Assembly: GCF_015277775.1 (NCBI RefSeq)
Contig: NZ_CP063849.1
Coordinates: 3,038,001 to 3,102,000, forward strand
Length of the DNA stretch: 64,000 nucleotides
Source: Paludibaculum fermentans
GTDB lineage: Bacteria > Acidobacteriota > Terriglobia > Bryobacterales > Bryobacteraceae
Reading direction: 5' to 3'
The position numbers were made by a program, and so were the translations under genes. Under the pieces are notes generated by a model. The model was given only the letters and a program-made list of their open reading frames with translations. It did not search any database and was not told the DNA's origin. This document shows, piece after piece, positions 61,329 through 64,000 of the stretch (its first letter is position 1; every line of letters starts with the position of its first letter).

Positions 61329-62458
61329 GGCTGGGTTGGGGGGAGTGCGGTTCGGCTGTCAAAGATCTTGCGGATGGCCGCCTGGGGTGGCTGACCGATC
61401 CGGCCGACAGGGTTCCAGACCAGTCGCGCCAAGATGATGGCACACCGATGGGCCGGTTTCCGAGGCCGGAGTTGGGAAGTTGCTGAATTGACAAGGAAAA
61501 TTTAGTGATTTCCGCGGGCACCGCACATGTCCGCCGGGGTTGGACGGGGCAGAAATGCGGCGATGGGGCCAAATTTTGCCTCGTCCCTGGGGATGAGGAC
61601 GTTCGAGCAAGGACGGGCGCAGGCTGGGATCGGAGGCCGAGGACAGGAGGGGACCTAAGACGTTATATATGCATGAACGCGCGTGATCGGCCCCCATCGA
61701 AGGAGTGCCGGAGTTGGAGGCGCAGCCGGAAGCGGAGGCCACCAGAATAGGAACCGGCTGACGATGACGGCCGATTGTGTAGATCTTCCCCACCTTGCGC
61801 CGCAGGCCAACTCCTACCCAGATGAAGATGTCCAAGCGGCCGCCGGCGTGCCCTCGCCGTCAGTTCTGGCGGCTGCACGACGGCGGCCGCAGGGTCCTGT
61901 CGCAGCACGGCGCCCCGGCTTCGGCCGCAGGCCGAGGAGGGGGTCGGGGGGAGGAGGTCAAGAGACGCTCCATTTGCACGGACGAGACGGCCGCAGGGCG
62001 GCGAAGGACGTGCGGGTCCTTGTTGCCCCCCCGGTGGGTCGCGGAGTGGGTCCGGGCGGGGGCGCACAGATCCTGCCCGTCAGTCTGTCTCAGCCTCGGA
62101 GCGGTTCAGATCAAGGGGCTTGCGGTGGCCGGCATTGCGTTCGACTTGATGCGTCCCAGCGGCAATTGTGGTGGCTGGAATCAGGATGGCGTGGGTCGAA
62201 TTACTTGCTCATTGAGGCGCGGCGTGTACTGCATGCCGTTGACGCTGTGTCACTTATGCGTCTGGCGAGGCGACCAGACGGATCCCGTCAATAGATGCCA
62301 AAACCCAGGCGAAGCGCTTGGAGCTCCTAATAACCTTTGTTCTTTCAGTTACTTACGAAGCGGGACGGGCTAGGCTGTCGCCTTTCCGTCATCTACAGGC
62401 GTGCCGTCGAACACGCCGAAGCGCAGTTGCAAGAACCGCAGGACTCGTGCAGATCACA
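61329..62458. other. About 1.1 kb without a recognisable gene
   Basis: Open frames exist on both strands but they are Arg/Gly/Pro-rich, mutually overlapping and without domain signals or ribosome sites, as expected by chance at this GC content. The part from 61480 to 61590 is less GC-rich (TTGACAAGGAAAATTTAGTG). From about 62300 the base composition falls towards that of the RHS region. This could be decayed accessory DNA. Confidence 0.45.
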
Positions 62459-62486
62459 GCGCCGCCGTCATGTTGCGTGGCGGCGC
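62459..62486 (-). terminator. Hairpin after the RHS-linked small gene
   Basis: Arms GCGCCGCC (62459-62466) and GGCGGCGC (62479-62486) with a 12-base loop lie 15 bases past the stop of the minus-strand gene. No U-run follows. Confidence 0.4.
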
Positions 62487-62500
62487 AGTTTCGGGGCACG

Positions 62501-62959
62501 CTACTGCTTCGGTTTACCAGGGCTGTTCTTCAACGGAGAAATACGAAGCTCCGAGACACCTTCGATCTCCAGGATGCGCTTCGAGGGCGGCTTCCAAAGA
62601 AAACGGCCAGTGAAGATCGCAGCAACAGACTTATCCGTCGTGCCTGGCGCACCCGCTTCAATAGCTTTGTCAAGTGCCTCTACATCAGGTCTCTTTTCGC
62701 CGTCTGCCGCAGGGTACGGTATGATCCCTACCTTACAGCCGGAATGGTTGAGAATAGAATGCTCAAGGCCATCACTTTCAAACGAGGCTTTGAACATCAC
62801 TCGTTTATTGGCGAACTTCTCGGGATGAGCAACGATCTCGCACAACGTCGTTGCGATAGGCTGCACGTCATGGCTTGTGGGCTGCTGACCAAGTGCCGAT
62901 ACCGCAAACGTCGGCACAAGCCACAATACGGATCGGCGAATTTGACGAGCAGGGTTCAC
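62501..62959 (-). CDS. Small secreted protein coupled to RHS gene, candidate immunity or accessory protein
   Basis: Protein of 152 residues from a GTG at 62959 whose last bases overlap the RHS stop as GTGA; a GTG 8 codons upstream lies inside the RHS gene. The N-terminus RQIRRSVLWLVPTFAVSALG is a signal peptide. The mature part has ATTLCEIVAHPEKFANKRVMF and SFESDGLEHSILNHSGC, an all-beta, OB-like pattern I have seen described only as hypothetical. It ends with EIEGVSELRISPLK. Position directly behind a toxin-like RHS tail and translational coupling suggest an immunity or accessory role; export fits an effector acting outside the cytoplasm. The function is inferred. Confidence 0.6.
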   Translation of the reverse strand: MNPARQIRRSVLWLVPTFAVSALGQQPTSHDVQPIATTLCEIVAHPEKFANKRVMFKASFESDGLEHSILNHSGCKVGIIPYPAADGEKRPDVEALDKAIEAGAPGTTDKSVAAIFTGRFLWKPPSKRILEIEGVSELRISPLKNSPGKPKQ

Positions 62960-64000
62960 TTGCAGTTGCCCCCATTCTGGCACCAGATTCGCGTTGACTT
63001 CTGGGCGTTATTCTGGATGGCCTTCTGTCTATCAGCATCGCTGATCCCAGGACTCCACACTCCCCACGGTGACGCAACTCCTAAGCCCTTCGCCACGTTC
63101 GACTGGTTAGAGTACGCATTCATCTCCGTCTGCATTTCCGCAGCCTTGGTCATCGGATTGTGGCCAAGTGGAAAGTCGTCAACTCCGTGCGTCCCCTCGT
63201 GTATCAGAGTCTCAGAAAGCGTCCTGGCATCGACACGAGCGAGGTTCTTCGGATCGAAAGTAATCGTCGTGATCGTGGAGCCAAATGACTTCGTAGTGTC
63301 AGTGACGGCGGTTGCGCCCTTTGCAGCTGCTCCGAAGACAACAACAACACCATTGACCTCCCCCGGTTTTCCGAGGAACTTCAGCGTCTTGTTGATCGCC
63401 GCTCGTTCATCTTTCGATAGGTCCTTATTCGCGGCTGCTGCCTTCGCCTGATTGTAGGCCGCTTCCACCTTTTTGCAATCAGCATCGCTCCCGTTGCAGT
63501 AATACGTGCCCGTCGGATCGGTATATTTCAGCGGGTTATTTCGGACGTAGGCATACAGGTTGAAGTTTTGCGGGTCACTGATGAACTCCTGGAACTTCGC
63601 CCTATCATCGTCCGACCCGTATTGCCAAACCTGCCACGTCAGCGGGTCCGGGCTTGTAAACCGCCCTTGAGCAGAACTGAAGTACCTCGCTTCAAAAAAG
63701 TCCAACCCAGTTTCCGCATCCCGTTCTTTGCCGGTAAAGAGCGTCGAGAGTGAAGCGAGAGCCTCGTCGACACCATATCCCAATGTGGTTGTTCGACCGT
63801 TCTGCGTGGAGAGCAGCGATCCGCCAAACGGCATGTAATCGTGCCTCTGCCCAGGCACCACGGTCTTGTTCTGATCTGTTACCACTCGCGTCGACCCGAG
63901 AGCGTCCACTGTCAGATATTGCCGCCCGCTCGCCGCCACACTACTACCATACTCCGCGGCCAATTGCCCCGCCGCGTCGTAAACGTAGTATGTCGTCACC
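62956..64000 (-). CDS. RHS-repeat protein, C-terminal part with HEGTH metallopeptidase-like tail
   Basis: The last 348 or so codons of an RHS/YD-repeat protein whose N-terminal part lies outside the window. The RHS core ends with TGLDFFEARYFSSAQGRFTS, then NLYAYVRNNPLKYTDPTG, the hallmark after which variable effector tails begin. The tail of about 185 residues contains AAINKTLKFLGKPGEVNGVV and the zinc motif HEGTHGVDD (codons at 63200-63186 for HEGTH), then a Glu/Asn-rich helix TEMNAYSNQSNVAKGLG that may give the third ligand. It ends with two Cys (IWCQNGGNC). The tail reads as a peptidase-type effector. Base composition is less GC-rich than the flanking genes. Confidence 0.85.
   Translation of the reverse strand, partial: VTTYYVYDAAGQLAAEYGSSVAASGRQYLTVDALGSTRVVTDQNKTVVPGQRHDYMPFGGSLLSTQNGRTTTLGYGVDEALASLSTLFTGKERDAETGLDFFEARYFSSAQGRFTSPDPLTWQVWQYGSDDDRAKFQEFISDPQNFNLYAYVRNNPLKYTDPTGTYYCNGSDADCKKVEAAYNQAKAAAANKDLSKDERAAINKTLKFLGKPGEVNGVVVVFGAAAKGATAVTDTTKSFGSTITTITFDPKNLARVDARTLSETLIHEGTHGVDDFPLGHNPMTKAAEMQTEMNAYSNQSNVAKGLGVASPWGVWSPGISDADRQKAIQNNAQKSTRIWCQNGGNCK

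Noticed and set aside
61683-62294. Possible gene of 203 codons in the gene-poor stretch
   Set aside because: The translation is Arg/Gly/Pro-rich, overlaps several equally long frames, and lacks a ribosome site and any domain.
62318-63451. Open frame of 377 codons on the plus strand
   Set aside because: It is opposite the RHS tail and the small secreted protein, both of which have clear protein features.
1-64000. tRNA, rRNA, riboswitch or other known RNA genes
   Set aside because: No cloverleaf, conserved rRNA or aptamer-like core was noticed in any intergenic stretch; a covariance search was not possible here.

Overview
The window is GC-rich, densely coded chromosomal DNA. It most resembles an Acidobacteriota genome of the Bryobacterales/Solibacter-Paludibaculum kind. 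The reasons are four large orphan permeases of the acidobacterial ADOP type (two behind PadR regulators), a sigma factor of the acidobacterial ECF type next to a Ser/Thr kinase with a TPR tail, a secreted DUF1080 protein, Tat-type enolase-superfamily enzymes and an RHS protein. This placement rests on gene content read by eye, not on a database search. No rRNA, tRNA or CRISPR array was seen.

Layout. 1-2452: PadR plus ADOP permease (cut by the left edge). 2477-6540: SnoaL-like protein, Ser/Thr kinase and ECF sigma factor. 6727-10456: secreted HExxH protein, secreted TPR-like partner and SGNH hydrolase. 10561-15737: myo-inositol-1-phosphate synthase with a nucleotide-sugar-type epimerase, divergent from a GT-C membrane protein coupled to a LytTR response regulator. 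15806-20399: galactonate-dehydratase-like enzyme, ADOP permease and Tyr phosphatase. 20362-25136: SbcC/YhaN-like ATPase with SbcD/YhaO-like nuclease. 25242-28162: URO-D-family protein, MscS channel and YjbR protein. 28248-33292: tight operon iorA-iorB-paaK-ACT-aminotransferase for aryl 2-oxoacid/aryl-CoA chemistry. 33289-40390: outer-membrane porin, NmrA-type protein, second URO-D-family protein and a RraA / glycosidase-like / DUF1080 operon. 40436-42149: perR-ahpC-ahpD peroxide operon with a Fur/PerR-like box on its promoter. 42310-49874: esterase and SDR, HD protein, OmpA-type protein, two secreted proteins of unknown function, a small HTH-like protein and a TlpA-like thioredoxin. 49901-53005: DAHP synthase, divergent from an NlpC/P60 peptidase translationally coupled to an L-Ala-D/L-Glu epimerase. 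53174-58950: PadR with ADOP, then a further ADOP.

The last 5 kb is accessory DNA. A degenerate tandem repeat array (about 58990-61260) is split by an IS481-type element (about 59227-60731). It is followed by a REP-like hairpin and about 1.1 kb with no believable gene. The window ends in the C-terminal part of an RHS protein whose variable tail carries a HEGTH zinc-protease motif. This is coupled through a GTGA overlap to a small secreted protein, so the pair is a candidate effector/partner module and the best candidate for something undescribed.

Working logic. The iorAB-paaK operon links aromatic amino acids, aryl pyruvates and aryl-acetyl-CoA; its IorA lacks the usual C-terminal ferredoxin domain. 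The perR-ahpC-ahpD operon is a self-contained peroxide defence. The NlpC/P60-epimerase pair fits cleavage and recycling of murein peptides. Several transcription units end tail-to-tail with overlaps or strong hairpins.
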